A DNA stretch of 33,615 nt, taken from positions 25,404 through 59,018 of the forward strand of contig CAJTRO010000022.1 in NCBI GenBank assembly GCA_910579015.1. Reading direction: 5' to 3'. Within the stretch, counting starts at the first letter, position 1, and every line of letters starts with the position of its first letter. Shown in pieces: positions 14,361-22,623 of the stretch. The notes under the pieces were generated by a model. That model did not search any database, was not told where the DNA came from, and saw only the letters and a list, made by a program, of their open reading frames with translations. A program made the position numbers and the translations under genes. Source of the DNA: an uncultured Dorea sp. (lineage in GTDB: Bacteria; Bacillota_A; Clostridia; Lachnospirales; Lachnospiraceae).

Positions 14361-15773
14361 ATGGGAGGATTTTTTGGCGTTGCATCAAAAAAGGATTGTG
14401 TATTAGAGCTTTTTTACGGTGTGGATTACCACTCACATCTTGGAACGCGTCGAGGTGGAATGGCTGTCTATGGGGAGGACGGTTTCAACCGTGCCATTCA
14501 TAACATTGAGAATTCTCCGTTCCGGACGAAGTTCGACCGGGATGTCGGGGAGATGAAGGGGAATATCGGAATCGGATGTATTTCAGACTTTGAGCCGCAG
14601 CCGCTTCTGATCTGTTCCAGATTAGGAAGCTTTGCTATCACGACGGTAGGGAAGGTCAACAATTATGATGAGCTGTTAAGACAGCTGTATGACAACGCTC
14701 GTTCGCATTTTCAGGAGATGACGAACGGACAGGTGAATGTGACGGAGCTGATTGCGGCACTGATCTGTGAGAAGGACTCGATCGTAGAAGGGATCGAGTA
14801 TGTCCAGGATATTGTGGAAGGCTCCATGACGCTGCTTGTCATGACGAAGGACGGTATCTACGCGGCGCGCGACCGCTATGGGAGGACGCCTCTGGTTGTA
14901 GGGCATAAGGAGGATGCGTACTGCGTGTCTTTCGAGAGCCATGCATATATCAATCTGGGTTACAGGGATTATAAGGAGCTGGGACCGTCAGAGATTGCAT
15001 ATATTACTCCGGAAGGGGTAGAGACACTGCGCAAGCCCGGTAAGGAGATGCGTATCTGCTCTTTCCTGTGGGTTTATTACGGGTATCCGACCTCTGCATA
15101 CGAGGGCGTCAACGTAGAAGAGATGCGTTACAAATGCGGAAGTATGCTTGCCAGACGCGACGGAGACAGCGTACATCCGGATGTGGTGGCAGGCGTGCCG
15201 GATTCCGGTATCGCCCATGCAATCGGATATGCCAATGAATCAGGGATTCCTTATGCTAGACCATTCATCAAGTATACGCCTACCTGGCCAAGATCCTTTA
15301 TGCCGACGAACCAGAGCCAGAGGAATCTCATTGCGCGTATGAAGCTGATTCCGGTGCAGGCGCTGATCGAGAATAAGAAGCTTTTGCTGATCGATGATTC
15401 CATCGTGCGGGGAACCCAGCTTCGTGAGACGACGGAATTTCTCTACAACAGCGGTGCGAAGGAGGTACATGTCCGTCCGGCGTGCCCGCCGCTTCTGTAT
15501 GGATGTAAGTATCTGAATTTCTCCAGATCCAAGACGGAGATGGAGCTCATTACGAGACAGATGATCAAGAAGCGTGAGGGTGAGGACTGCCCGCAGGAGG
15601 TATTGGACGAGTATTCCAATCCATGCTCTTGCAGGTATGCACAGATGCTTGAGGATATCAGACAACAGCAGAATTTCACGACGCTTAGATACCACAGGCT
15701 GGACGATCTGTTAGAATCCATCGGGATAGAGCCGTGCAAGGTCTGCACATATTGCTTTAACGGTAAAGAATAA
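14361..15773 (+). CDS. PurF-like amidophosphoribosyltransferase homologue lacking the catalytic cysteine
   Basis: The 470-residue protein has the PurF layout: an N-terminal Ntn-type glutaminase fold (1-230) and a C-terminal phosphoribosyltransferase domain. The PRPP loop LLIDDSIVRGT (342-352) and VPDSGIAHAIGYANESGIPYA (279-299) are well kept, as are cysteines matching the iron-sulfur ligands of Bacillus-type PurF (Cys233, Cys382, Cys462 and Cys465 in CTYCFNGK). The N-terminus reads MGGFFGVAS where active enzymes have MCGIxG or a propeptide ending before Cys. The HRG motif is HLGTRRG, and the NG oxyanion motif is replaced by VGKVNN. Glutamine hydrolysis is therefore unlikely. It may be an ammonia-using or regulatory paralogue. 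ATG 14361 is chosen over in-frame upstream ATGs because of AAAGGAG at 14347-14353. No other purine genes are near. Confidence 0.88.
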   Translation: MGGFFGVASKKDCVLELFYGVDYHSHLGTRRGGMAVYGEDGFNRAIHNIENSPFRTKFDRDVGEMKGNIGIGCISDFEPQPLLICSRLGSFAITTVGKVNNYDELLRQLYDNARSHFQEMTNGQVNVTELIAALICEKDSIVEGIEYVQDIVEGSMTLLVMTKDGIYAARDRYGRTPLVVGHKEDAYCVSFESHAYINLGYRDYKELGPSEIAYITPEGVETLRKPGKEMRICSFLWVYYGYPTSAYEGVNVEEMRYKCGSMLARRDGDSVHPDVVAGVPDSGIAHAIGYANESGIPYARPFIKYTPTWPRSFMPTNQSQRNLIARMKLIPVQALIENKKLLLIDDSIVRGTQLRETTEFLYNSGAKEVHVRPACPPLLYGCKYLNFSRSKTEMELITRQMIKKREGEDCPQEVLDEYSNPCSCRYAQMLEDIRQQQNFTTLRYHRLDDLLESIGIEPCKVCTYCFNGKE

Positions 15774-15776
15774 GAT

Positions 15777-15837
15777 AAAAAGGATACTGCAAAACAGTAA
15801 ATACTTGTTGTAACTTGCTGTTTCGCAGTATCTTTTT
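15777..15837. terminator. Bidirectional terminator between the PurF-like and ALDH genes
   Basis: GATACTGC plus AAACAG pair with CTGTTT plus GCAGTATC (one internal mismatch), around a 20-nt loop. The plus side is followed by TTTTT, and the minus side by TTTTT after two C. It serves both convergent transcripts. Confidence 0.88.
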
Positions 15838-15844
15838 AATGCGT

Positions 15845-17224
15845 CTATTTCAGAAACATGCGGATCAATTTTGCATTTATTTTCTTATAAGGCTGATACC
15901 GCATGGGCAGATCGATCCACGTCTTCTTGTCTACAATACTTTTCTCATGTGAAAATGTCCGGAAACCGTCTTTTCCGTGGTACGAACCCATACCGCTCTC
16001 GCCGAATCCGCCGAATCCCATCTCGCAGGTGGCAAGATGGATGATCGTATCGTTGATACAGCCTCCGCCAAATCCACAGCGTGAGGTCACTGTCTTTGCG
16101 GCATGTCTGTCATTGGTGAAGATATACAATGCCAGAGGATGAGGCTGTGAGTTGATGTTGCGGATCGCTTCATCCAGTGAATCGTAGGTCAGAATCGGCA
16201 TAACAGGACCGAAGATCTCTTCCTGCATCACAGCGTCCCCGAAGGTGGCGTTGTCCATGACGGTCGGCTCAATCCTCAGCGCGGCGCGGTCAGATGTTCC
16301 GCCGCAGACAACCTTCTTTGGATCGATCAGTCCAAGTATCCTGTCGAAATGCTTCTCGTTAATGATCTTCCCGTAATTCTCACGTTCCAGAGGCTGTTTG
16401 CCGTATTGCTTCTGGATCTGACGTTTTATCTCCTTTACCAGTCTGTCCTTCACGGCGCGGTCGCAGTAGATATAGTCGGGAGCGACACAGGTCTGCCCGC
16501 AGTTCAGGAACTTGCCAAAGACGATCCGTCTGGCGGCAAGCTTAAGGTTTGCGCTCTTTTCCACGATACAGGGGCTCTTTCCGCCAAGCTCTAAGGTGAC
16601 AGGCGTCAGGCGGGCGGCGGCCTGTTTCATGACCTCTTTGCCGACCGACTGGCTTCCAGTAAAGAAGATATAATCAAAATGCTCCCCGAGAAGGCAGGTG
16701 TTTTCGGCGCGTCCGCCGTTCACAACACAGACATACTGCGCATCAAAACATTCCCGGATGATCTTAGAGATCACAGCGCTTGTGCAGGGAGAATAGGCGC
16801 TTGGCTTTAGCACAACGGTATTTCCAGCAGCAAGGGCGTCCACAAGAGGATCCAGCGTCAGAAGGAACGGGTAATTCCAGGGGCTCATGATCAATACCAC
16901 CCCGTAAGGGGACGGCTTCTTATAGCTCCTGGAATGAAACTGTGCAAGCGGAGTGATCACGGATTTTTCTCTGGCAAAGGAATGGATATGCTTCAGCATA
17001 TAGCTGATCTCGCTGAGAACGAGGCCGCTCTCGCACATATAGCTTTCAAAACCGCTTTTTCCAAGATCCCGTTTCAGTGCGTTGTTGATCTCGTTCTCAT
17101 GCTTGAGGATCCCGGCTCTTAATCTTCGAAGCGCCTTGATCCGGGCATCGACGCTGAGTGTGGCGCCAGTGTAGAAATATTTGCGCTGGGTGGTTACAAT
17201 ATTTTTGATTTCCTGTTCATTCAT
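15845..17224 (-). CDS. Class 3-type aldehyde dehydrogenase
   Basis: This 459-residue NAD(P)-dependent aldehyde dehydrogenase has the ALDH3 length and motifs: MSPWNYPF (113-120), the NAD-binding FTGSQSVG (188-195), the general base Glu212 in ELGGKSP and the nucleophile Cys246 in NCGQTC. QEEIFGPVMPI and the C-terminal hydrophobic tail (YKKINAKLIRMFLK) are also typical; in this class the tail often touches the membrane. It oxidises medium or long-chain or aromatic aldehydes to acids. Its start overlaps the end of the alcohol dehydrogenase gene by 8 nt, so the two were translationally coupled. The operon looks like an alcohol-to-aldehyde-to-acid module under MarR control, though the alcohol dehydrogenase is now damaged. 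Confidence 0.93.
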   Translation of the reverse strand: MNEQEIKNIVTTQRKYFYTGATLSVDARIKALRRLRAGILKHENEINNALKRDLGKSGFESYMCESGLVLSEISYMLKHIHSFAREKSVITPLAQFHSRSYKKPSPYGVVLIMSPWNYPFLLTLDPLVDALAAGNTVVLKPSAYSPCTSAVISKIIRECFDAQYVCVVNGGRAENTCLLGEHFDYIFFTGSQSVGKEVMKQAAARLTPVTLELGGKSPCIVEKSANLKLAARRIVFGKFLNCGQTCVAPDYIYCDRAVKDRLVKEIKRQIQKQYGKQPLERENYGKIINEKHFDRILGLIDPKKVVCGGTSDRAALRIEPTVMDNATFGDAVMQEEIFGPVMPILTYDSLDEAIRNINSQPHPLALYIFTNDRHAAKTVTSRCGFGGGCINDTIIHLATCEMGFGGFGESGMGSYHGKDGFRTFSHEKSIVDKKTWIDLPMRYQPYKKINAKLIRMFLK

Positions 17225-18366
17225 AACTTGTCTCCTTCAGTAAATAGTAGAACCGTTCCAGTTCCTTCGCATCCATCAGCACAGGCACGGGATACAGAGG
17301 ATTTCCTTCCTTGTCCGCATAGTGGGCGAGCTTGGGGATGTCTTCCTCCCTGATCTCACTCACCGTGTCTCCGATGCCGAAGCGTTTCTTCATATCCTGG
17401 ATTGCCGTGATAAATTCTCTGGCGGCGGCGTCATAAGGCGTTCCTTCCTTAGAGATACCGGCGGCCACGGACAACTGATATAATTTCTTATGGATACCGG
17501 GGCCATAGGCTTCCAGTACGAATGGAAGCAGGATTGCATTGGCGAGACCGTGAGGCACATTGTATTCTCCGCCCAGAGAATGGGCGATTGCATGGACGTA
17601 TCCGACGTAGGATTTTGTAAACGCACATCCGGCATAGAAGGAGGCGCGCAGCATATTCCGCCTTGCGGTGATATCGGTCCCGTCGGTGTATGCCTTGTCT
17701 ATATTTTCGAAGATAAGGCTGACTGCCATCAGTGCATTCTTCCTTGTCCCATAGGTGGTGGATCTTCCGATATATGCTTCTACCGCGTGGGTGAGCGCGT
17801 CCATGCCGGTGGAAGCGGTGATGGACGGCGGGAGGCTTAATGTAACCTTCGGATCGAGCACCGCATATCTCGGGATCAATGGGAAGTCGTTGATCGCGTA
17901 TTTATATCTGGTATCTGCATCGGTGATCACAGCAGAAAGGGTGGTCTCGCTTCCGGTCCCGGCCGTGGTCGGGATTGCCGCAAGGAGGGGAAGCTTCTTA
18001 TGTATCTTGAGGATTCCCTTCATCCGGGCAAGGGACTGCTTCGGCTTGGCGATCCGTGCGCCGACGGCCTTTGCGCAGTCTATGCTGGAGCCTCCCCCGA
18101 AACCGATGATGGCGTCACAGTTGTTGGAATGGTACAGTTCAAGCGCTTCCGCGACATTAGCTGTTGTGGGATTGGCCACAGTCTTGTCATAGATACAGTA
18201 GGACAGACCGCTCTGTGTAAGGACCTTCTCAAGACGTCTGGTCAGCCCAAGCTTCATAATCCCGGCGTCGGTGATGATCAGGATGTTGCCGGTACGGGAG
18301 AAACGGCAGGGCTGTCTTCAGTCCCAGCTGAAATGTACGGCAGTAGAGTTTCTTTGCTTTGTTCAT
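17217..18366 (-). pseudogene. Iron-containing alcohol dehydrogenase, frameshifted by a deletion near the 5' end
   Basis: Most of the gene reads as a group III alcohol dehydrogenase. It has the NAD-binding GGGSSID, the domain-joining PTTAGTGSE, iron ligands Asp and His in GMDALTHAVEAY, and further His residues in YVHAIAHSLGGEYNVPHGLA. The true start is at 18366, overlapping the marR stop by ATGA and preceded by AGAAAGGATGAT. From there the frame reads MNKAKKLYCRTFQLGLKTAL and then PFLPYR before leaving the dehydrogenase frame near 18285. The dehydrogenase frame enters as RTGNILIITDAGIMKLG. About 20 expected codons between LPYR and NILIITDAG are missing and the frame is shifted. An internal ATG at 18257 could give a 346-residue protein, but it lacks the first beta strand of the nucleotide-binding fold and has no ribosome binding site that I can see. 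Loss of function is likely. Confidence 0.82.
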
Positions 18367-18842
18367 GATAGAGGATCATCCTTTCTGGCTGAATTTTCCA
18401 GCCCTTCACAGAAATTATCCAGATTATCGGAGATCAGGTGCAGTACACGGTAGAAGGTGTCGCGCTCCTCGGCGGTTATATCGCGCCCGCCTTCTAACAC
18501 CGCACGGAAGATCAGCCGGTTGACCTTTCTTGCCTGTGCCTTCCCGGTATCTGTTAGAAAAGCTTTGGAGCGGTATTTCTTCTTCTCCTCGGGGTGGGTG
18601 TAATATATAAATCCCTGCTCCTTAAGGTCCGACAGGATCCGTGAGATCCCCGCCTTGTTCTCCTTGCACAGCGCACAGAGGTCGGAGGCGGTAAGTCCGT
18701 CCGGGTGCGAACTGAGGAAATAGAGACACATGACGTGGGTGCCCTTCAATCCAAGAGAGCGCATTTCCAGCGTTTTGATTCGCTGGATATTCTTGTAGAT
18801 CTGTGAAACGCCGGTTGTAAGCTGTTCAAATCTATGGATCAT
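18363..18842 (-). CDS. MarR-family transcriptional repressor
   Basis: The 159-residue winged-helix protein has MarR proportions: N-terminal dimer helix, LTASDLCALCKENKAGISRI as the DNA-reading helix-turn-helix (about 50-72), wing EEKKKYRSKAFLTDTG, and a long C-terminal dimerisation helix. It is the first gene of the operon with the alcohol and aldehyde dehydrogenases, and its stop overlaps the next start. The promoter carries several GTTGAT/ATCAAC half-sites, so it very likely represses its own operon, with an aldehyde, alcohol or phenolic compound as possible inducer (inference). Because it is translated upstream of the frameshift, it should be intact. Confidence 0.92.
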   Translation of the reverse strand: MIHRFEQLTTGVSQIYKNIQRIKTLEMRSLGLKGTHVMCLYFLSSHPDGLTASDLCALCKENKAGISRILSDLKEQGFIYYTHPEEKKKYRSKAFLTDTGKAQARKVNRLIFRAVLEGGRDITAEERDTFYRVLHLISDNLDNFCEGLENSARKDDPLS

Positions 18843-18867
18843 ATAAAACTCACTTTCTTTCAGGTAT

Positions 18868-18902
18868 CAAGTTGATCAAGTATTAAGTTGATTAATCAAC
18901 TT
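18868..18902. promoter_or_regulatory. MarR-type operator palindromes downstream of the marR -10
   Basis: AAGTTGATTAATCAACTT (18885-18902) is a perfect 18-bp palindrome lying just after the expected transcription start. An overlapping weaker dyad, ATCAAGTTGAT (18868-18878), follows it. These share half-sites with the dyad in the promoter, so they are probably co-operative MarR sites. Confidence 0.78.
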
Positions 18903-18915
18903 CTTTACCACATAG

Positions 18916-18945
18916 AATATAACAACAGGAAGTTGATTTGTCAAC
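18916..18945 (-). promoter_or_regulatory. marR-adh-aldh promoter overlapping an operator half-dyad
   Basis: On the minus strand, TTGACA (18944-18939), a 17-bp spacer and TATATT (18921-18916) form a near-consensus promoter. The -35 lies inside GTTGA-N4-TCAAC (18932-18945), a copy of the operator half-sites seen downstream. A bound repressor would block RNA polymerase directly. Confidence 0.82.
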
Positions 18946-19020
18946 AAGTATTTGGTACATTTCGAAATATTGTAAGAAGTGTGGCTGTTCCGATCCATAG
19001 GGGGCTGACTGCGCCTGAAA

Positions 19021-19072
19021 TGTTAACAATATTTTGTGTGCAGGTTGACAATCGCAGGCGGCGTGATATATA
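19021..19072 (+). promoter_or_regulatory. bioB promoter with BirA-like operator
   Basis: TGTTAAC (19021-19027), 16 nt and GTTGACA (19044-19050) match the Gram-positive BirA pattern TGTTAAC-N16-GTTAACA with one change. The right half contains the -35 TTGACA (19045-19050), followed at 16 bp by TATATA with an extended TG. BirA bound to biotinyl-AMP would thus repress bioB when biotin is plentiful. The BirA consensus is from memory. Confidence 0.7.
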
Positions 19073-19122
19073 GTTAGTACATGTTCGAATAATGAAGAAT
19101 ACAGGAAAGATGAGGGCTGTGT

Positions 19123-20085
19123 ATGGGATTTGTGAAGGAGCAAAAAGAGAAGGTGCTGGGCGGAGAACAGATAACGAAGGAAGAGGCAATGCGGTTATAC
19201 GAGGAGCCGTTAGAAGAAGTATGCACGGCGGCAGATGAAATACGCCGGTATTTCTGTGAAGACAGGTTCGATCTCTGTACGATCATCAACGGCAAGAGCG
19301 GTAAATGCCCGGAGGATTGTAAATACTGTGCACAATCGGCATATTACCATACATCCACAGAGGACTATCCATTGCTGGAGACGGAGGAGATCGTGCGTCA
19401 GGCAAAATACAATGCAGACCGCGGAGTGCTCAGATACTCTATCGTGACTTCCGGCAGAGCGCTTAAAGATGAGGAGATCGATCAGATGTGCGGTGCGATC
19501 CGTGCAATCCGTGAGCAGACAGACATCGAGGTCTGCGTCTCGTTTGGACTGTTAAGTGAGGCACAGTTTCGAAGAGTAAAGGAGGCCGGCGCGTCCAGGG
19601 TACATAATAATCTGGAGACGTCCAGAAGAAACTTTCCGAATGTATGTACCACTCATACCTTTGATGATAAGGTGGAGGCCGTAAAGGCGGCGAAATCAGC
19701 CGGGCTGACTGTGTGCAGCGGGGGCATCATGGGGCTGGGGGAGACGGTGGAGGACCGGATTGATATGGCCCTTACCCTGAGAGAGCTGGGGATCAGAAGC
19801 GTTCCGGTAAATATGCTGAACCCGATCCCGGGAACGCCGTATGAGGGAAATCCCCGTCTGACTGTGGATGATATGAGGAGGATCACAGCTGTCTATCGCT
19901 TCATACTTCCGGATGCGGCGATACGCCTTGCCGGAGGCCGGGGGCTGATGGAGGATAAGGGAGAGGGATGCTTCCGGTCGGGAGCCAATGCCGCGATCTC
20001 CGGGGATATGCTCACGACAGCCGGTTATTCAATAGAAACAGATATGGATATGCTTGACAGGATTGGGTATCGGGTTGTATTGTGA
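19123..20085 (+). CDS. bioB: Biotin synthase
   Basis: This 320-residue radical SAM enzyme has the cluster motif CPEDCKYC (Cys62, Cys66, Cys69), then YSIVTSGR, the substrate-region motif RVHNNLETS and the GIMGLGET loop typical of BioB. It inserts sulfur into dethiobiotin using SAM and a second, sacrificial iron-sulfur cluster. It stands alone without bioA, bioD or bioF in view, so dethiobiotin may come from other loci or from outside. The ATG at 19123 has GAGGG upstream. A BirA-like operator on the promoter supports the assignment. Confidence 0.95.
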   Translation: MGFVKEQKEKVLGGEQITKEEAMRLYEEPLEEVCTAADEIRRYFCEDRFDLCTIINGKSGKCPEDCKYCAQSAYYHTSTEDYPLLETEEIVRQAKYNADRGVLRYSIVTSGRALKDEEIDQMCGAIRAIREQTDIEVCVSFGLLSEAQFRRVKEAGASRVHNNLETSRRNFPNVCTTHTFDDKVEAVKAAKSAGLTVCSGGIMGLGETVEDRIDMALTLRELGIRSVPVNMLNPIPGTPYEGNPRLTVDDMRRITAVYRFILPDAAIRLAGGRGLMEDKGEGCFRSGANAAISGDMLTTAGYSIETDMDMLDRIGYRVVL

Positions 20086-20127
20086 TTACAGTCGGTTATG
20101 TTTCTAATTGCCAATGAGGAGGAGACT

Positions 20128-20691
20128 ATGTATACCTGGAATGACATAGAACAGCATATCACTGTCTGTACCTGCTGTCCGTTGAGCAAGACCAGACATC
20201 TGCCGGTCGTGGGGAGGGGCAGCCGCAGTGCGGATATCATGCTGATCGCAGAAGCCCCCGGCGGACAGGAGGATCAGGAGGGGATACCTTTTGTCGGACG
20301 GTCCGGGAAGATTTTGGACGAATTATTGGAGAACTGTTCGCTTACAAGGGAAGAAATCTATATCACCAATATCCTGAAATGTCATCCTCCGGGGAACCGC
20401 GATCCCAAAGAGGAGGAAAAAGAGGCATGTTTTCCTTATTTAAAGTATGAAACCTATCTGCTCAAGCCAAAGATCATCGTCTGTCTGGGGCGGGTTGCCG
20501 CACAGCGGATCATTTCCCCGGGTTATAAGATTACCAGACAGCATGGCACGTGGACATACCGGAAAGACTGTGCATTGACGGCGGTGTATCATCCGTCGGC
20601 GATTCTCAGGGATCCGGCTAAGATGGAAGAGACGAAGGCGGATTTCATGGAGATTGTAAGGAAGCGGGATGAACTGCTCCCCGTCAAGTAG
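20128..20691 (+). CDS. Family 4-type uracil-DNA glycosylase (iron-sulfur)
   Basis: The 187-residue protein shows all family 4 hallmarks: cluster cysteines Cys14, Cys17, Cys85 and Cys101, motif A AEAPGGQEDQEGIPFVGRSG (41-60), and the C-terminal HPSAIL motif (155-160). It removes uracil (from cytosine deamination) from DNA to start base excision repair. An in-frame ATG lies at 20098, but GAGGAGGAGA at 20115-20124 sets the start at 20128. It may be cotranscribed with bioB (42-nt gap), a neighbour relation without obvious functional link. Confidence 0.93.
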   Translation: MYTWNDIEQHITVCTCCPLSKTRHLPVVGRGSRSADIMLIAEAPGGQEDQEGIPFVGRSGKILDELLENCSLTREEIYITNILKCHPPGNRDPKEEEKEACFPYLKYETYLLKPKIIVCLGRVAAQRIISPGYKITRQHGTWTYRKDCALTAVYHPSAILRDPAKMEETKADFMEIVRKRDELLPVK

Positions 20692-20702
20692 ACAATTGAA
20701 AA

Positions 20703-20790
20703 ATGGAGATGATAGAAGTTCAGAATCTGAAAATGGGATATCGGATTGCGAAGAAGAGTGCAGGGATGATGGGTAATCTCAGACATTTTG
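20703..20790 (+). pseudogene. 5' fragment of an ABC-2 ATPase gene
   Basis: The frame starts EMIEVQNLKMGYRIAKKSAG and then MMGNLRHFA, which aligns with the start of the intact ABC-2 ATPase encoded at 22624-23412 (same Y-x-IAK-x-x-AG spacing). It then loses all similarity near 20790: no Walker A, signature or Walker B motif follows. The remaining sequence to 20984 contains short frames and one strong hairpin but no gene I can support. It is probably the stump of a second ABC-2 operon removed by deletion. Confidence 0.6.
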
Positions 20791-20799
20791 CTTGCAGCG

Positions 20800-20836
20800 C
20801 CGGAGGATCATTCCTGGGATTTACGGAATCCTCCGG
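20800..20836. repeat. Strong hairpin in the gap after the ABC fragment
   Basis: CCGGAGGAT plus TTCC pair with GGAATCCTCCGG (12 bp, with a 2-nt CA bulge) around a 10-nt loop. There is no U-run on either side, so it is not a clear terminator. It could be a small repeat element or RNA structure. The rest of 20791-20984 shows nothing I can name. Confidence 0.5.
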
Positions 20837-20984
20837 GAGCTGGAAGCGTAGAAGAACAGAGAAAAAGTCCAGCATCCGGCTGTTGACTCTTAAGGAATCT
20901 TCAACCTCTCCTACGGGCATCTGAAAGGAGATCACATTCTCGTCTCCAAACAGGAGTGTAAGGAAGTTATGCGAAAGACCGGGA

Positions 20985-21794
20985 TCAGGAACCGCTTGAT
21001 TTATAGTGCCTCACTCCGAATTTCCAGAACAGAAGCGCCGGGATCAGGAACCCGCACGCAAGAAGCGGCAGGAACATGTAGATCCGTTCGGTCCTTCGTC
21101 CAAGGATATACAGGAGCGGATAGTACTGTATCAGTGCGTAGGGCACAAAAAATGTGGCGAACAGCAGCATCTTCTCCCCATAGATCCCGACAGGATACCT
21201 GCCGAACTCTCTTGCCCCGTCTGTGAATATATTCATAAATTCCAGACTCTCTAACGTAAAGAAGCAAAACGCGGCGTAGATCAGGAACAGGGCGGTAAAG
21301 ACGGTTGTCCCTCCGATCAGCATAAAGATCACGGTAAGTATTTTGGAGAAATTCCAATCAATCCCGCTCTTAAGGATGCCGTATACGAACATCACAACAG
21401 CCTGAAGCATTCTGCCGAACCGGGTAAGCTCGAATTTGCTTCCCAGTACCTGGATGATCTCATTTTGCGGGCGTACCAGTACCCGGTCGAATTCCCCGCG
21501 TCTGACCATACCGGAGAATTGATCAAACCCTCTGGCAAACATTTCTGCAAGGGAGAATTCCATCAGCATGACGGCAAAACACAGCAGGACCTCGCTGTAG
21601 GTGAATCCCTCCACACTGGAAAATCTCTGGAACATGAAGAATACGCTCAGAAAAGTGGTAAAAGAGACCAGAAATTGTCCAAACGCCGTCAGGAAAAAGG
21701 AAGTTTTATACTGCATCACGCATCTGATATTGATGGATACATAATGGAGATAAAGACGGATGGAGCTGTATATTTTTGAACCGATATTTCTCAT
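20985..21794 (-). CDS. ABC-2 family transporter permease (second permease)
   Basis: This 269-residue membrane protein has about six hydrophobic segments. Its pattern of FARGFDQFSGMVRRGEFDRV and LVRPQNEIIQVL in the first large loop and FFVPYALIQYYPLLYILGR near the end is that of the ABC_permease/DUF990-type ABC-2 exporters. It is the last gene of a three-gene minus-strand operon with a sister permease (7-nt gap) and an ATPase. Two different permeases with one ATPase make a full exporter. Natural substrates of this family are mostly unknown; drug or lipid export is often proposed. Confidence 0.88.
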   Translation of the reverse strand: MRNIGSKIYSSIRLYLHYVSINIRCVMQYKTSFFLTAFGQFLVSFTTFLSVFFMFQRFSSVEGFTYSEVLLCFAVMLMEFSLAEMFARGFDQFSGMVRRGEFDRVLVRPQNEIIQVLGSKFELTRFGRMLQAVVMFVYGILKSGIDWNFSKILTVIFMLIGGTTVFTALFLIYAAFCFFTLESLEFMNIFTDGAREFGRYPVGIYGEKMLLFATFFVPYALIQYYPLLYILGRRTERIYMFLPLLACGFLIPALLFWKFGVRHYKSSGS

Positions 21795-21801
21795 GAAGCC
21801 A

Positions 21802-22605
21802 TTAACCTCCTTGTACGATCATGCGTCTCTGCGCCAGATGGCAGAGTATTTTCCCGGCAAATGTAGTGACCACAAGCCAGAAAATCTGTAGGAAAATTGC
21901 CTTCTGCATCTCATAACTGCTCATGCTCCCGCCGTAGATCCGCAAAGGAACATTCTGCAAGGACGCAAATGGCAGCAGTTCCATGATTTCCCGCATCTTT
22001 TCTGGAAAAAATGGCAGAGGGATCAAGGCTCCGGCGAAGAAGTCTGCGGCTGAGTTGAACATCAGCCGCAGCCCCGCCGGCGATATGGTGAAAAAGGCAA
22101 GGATATAGACCAGTCCGCACAGTGATACGGTCATCAGCAGTCCAAGGATCAGCGTGATCAGAAACAAGATGAAATGCCTTGGGCTTGCCGGTGCGGATAT
22201 CCCATATGGCTGCGGCAGGAATACGGCGACAATAAGGATGGGGAAGCATCTTAGTACGGCTCTTGACAAGCGTGACGCAATGCTTCTTGAAAACAACATA
22301 CTGTAGAGATCCGCCGGCCGGCATAGTTCATAGGCGATATCGCCGTTTATGATGGAATCGAAGATCTCATTTTCCATCATCCATACCGCAAAGAGGGCGA
22401 GAAATGCCTGTTGCAGCCACAGGTATGACACTGTGGCGGAAAAACTCATGGGGAAGGAGGACGGATCGGCACGGTAGAATGCCCGGAAGATCATGATCTC
22501 CATAAAACCCCATGCGAACTGAGTAGAGATACCGGCAAGGGCGGCGCCCCGGTACTGCAATCCCATGATGAATCTCAGTCGAAAGAAAGAGAGATATTTT
22601 TTCAT
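21802..22605 (-). CDS. ABC-2 family transporter permease (first permease)
   Basis: The 267-residue protein has six likely membrane helices. The characteristic stretch MENEIFDSIINGDIAYELCR, then PADLYSMLFSRSIA, matches the ABC-2 permeases that pair with the ABC_permease family encoded downstream. Its stop region GGAGGTTAATGG provides the ribosome binding site of the next gene, so translation is coupled. It follows the ATPase gene by 18 nt. Confidence 0.88.
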   Translation of the reverse strand: MKKYLSFFRLRFIMGLQYRGAALAGISTQFAWGFMEIMIFRAFYRADPSSFPMSFSATVSYLWLQQAFLALFAVWMMENEIFDSIINGDIAYELCRPADLYSMLFSRSIASRLSRAVLRCFPILIVAVFLPQPYGISAPASPRHFILFLITLILGLLMTVSLCGLVYILAFFTISPAGLRLMFNSAADFFAGALIPLPFFPEKMREIMELLPFASLQNVPLRIYGGSMSSYEMQKAIFLQIFWLVVTTFAGKILCHLAQRRMIVQGG

Positions 22606-22623
22606 TATTTAAAGTCCTTTCTA

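Noticed and set aside
20720..20935. 71-codon minus-strand frame beside the ABC fragment
   Set aside because: No ribosome binding site, no recognisable motif, and it overlaps the ATPase-like N-terminus on the other strand.
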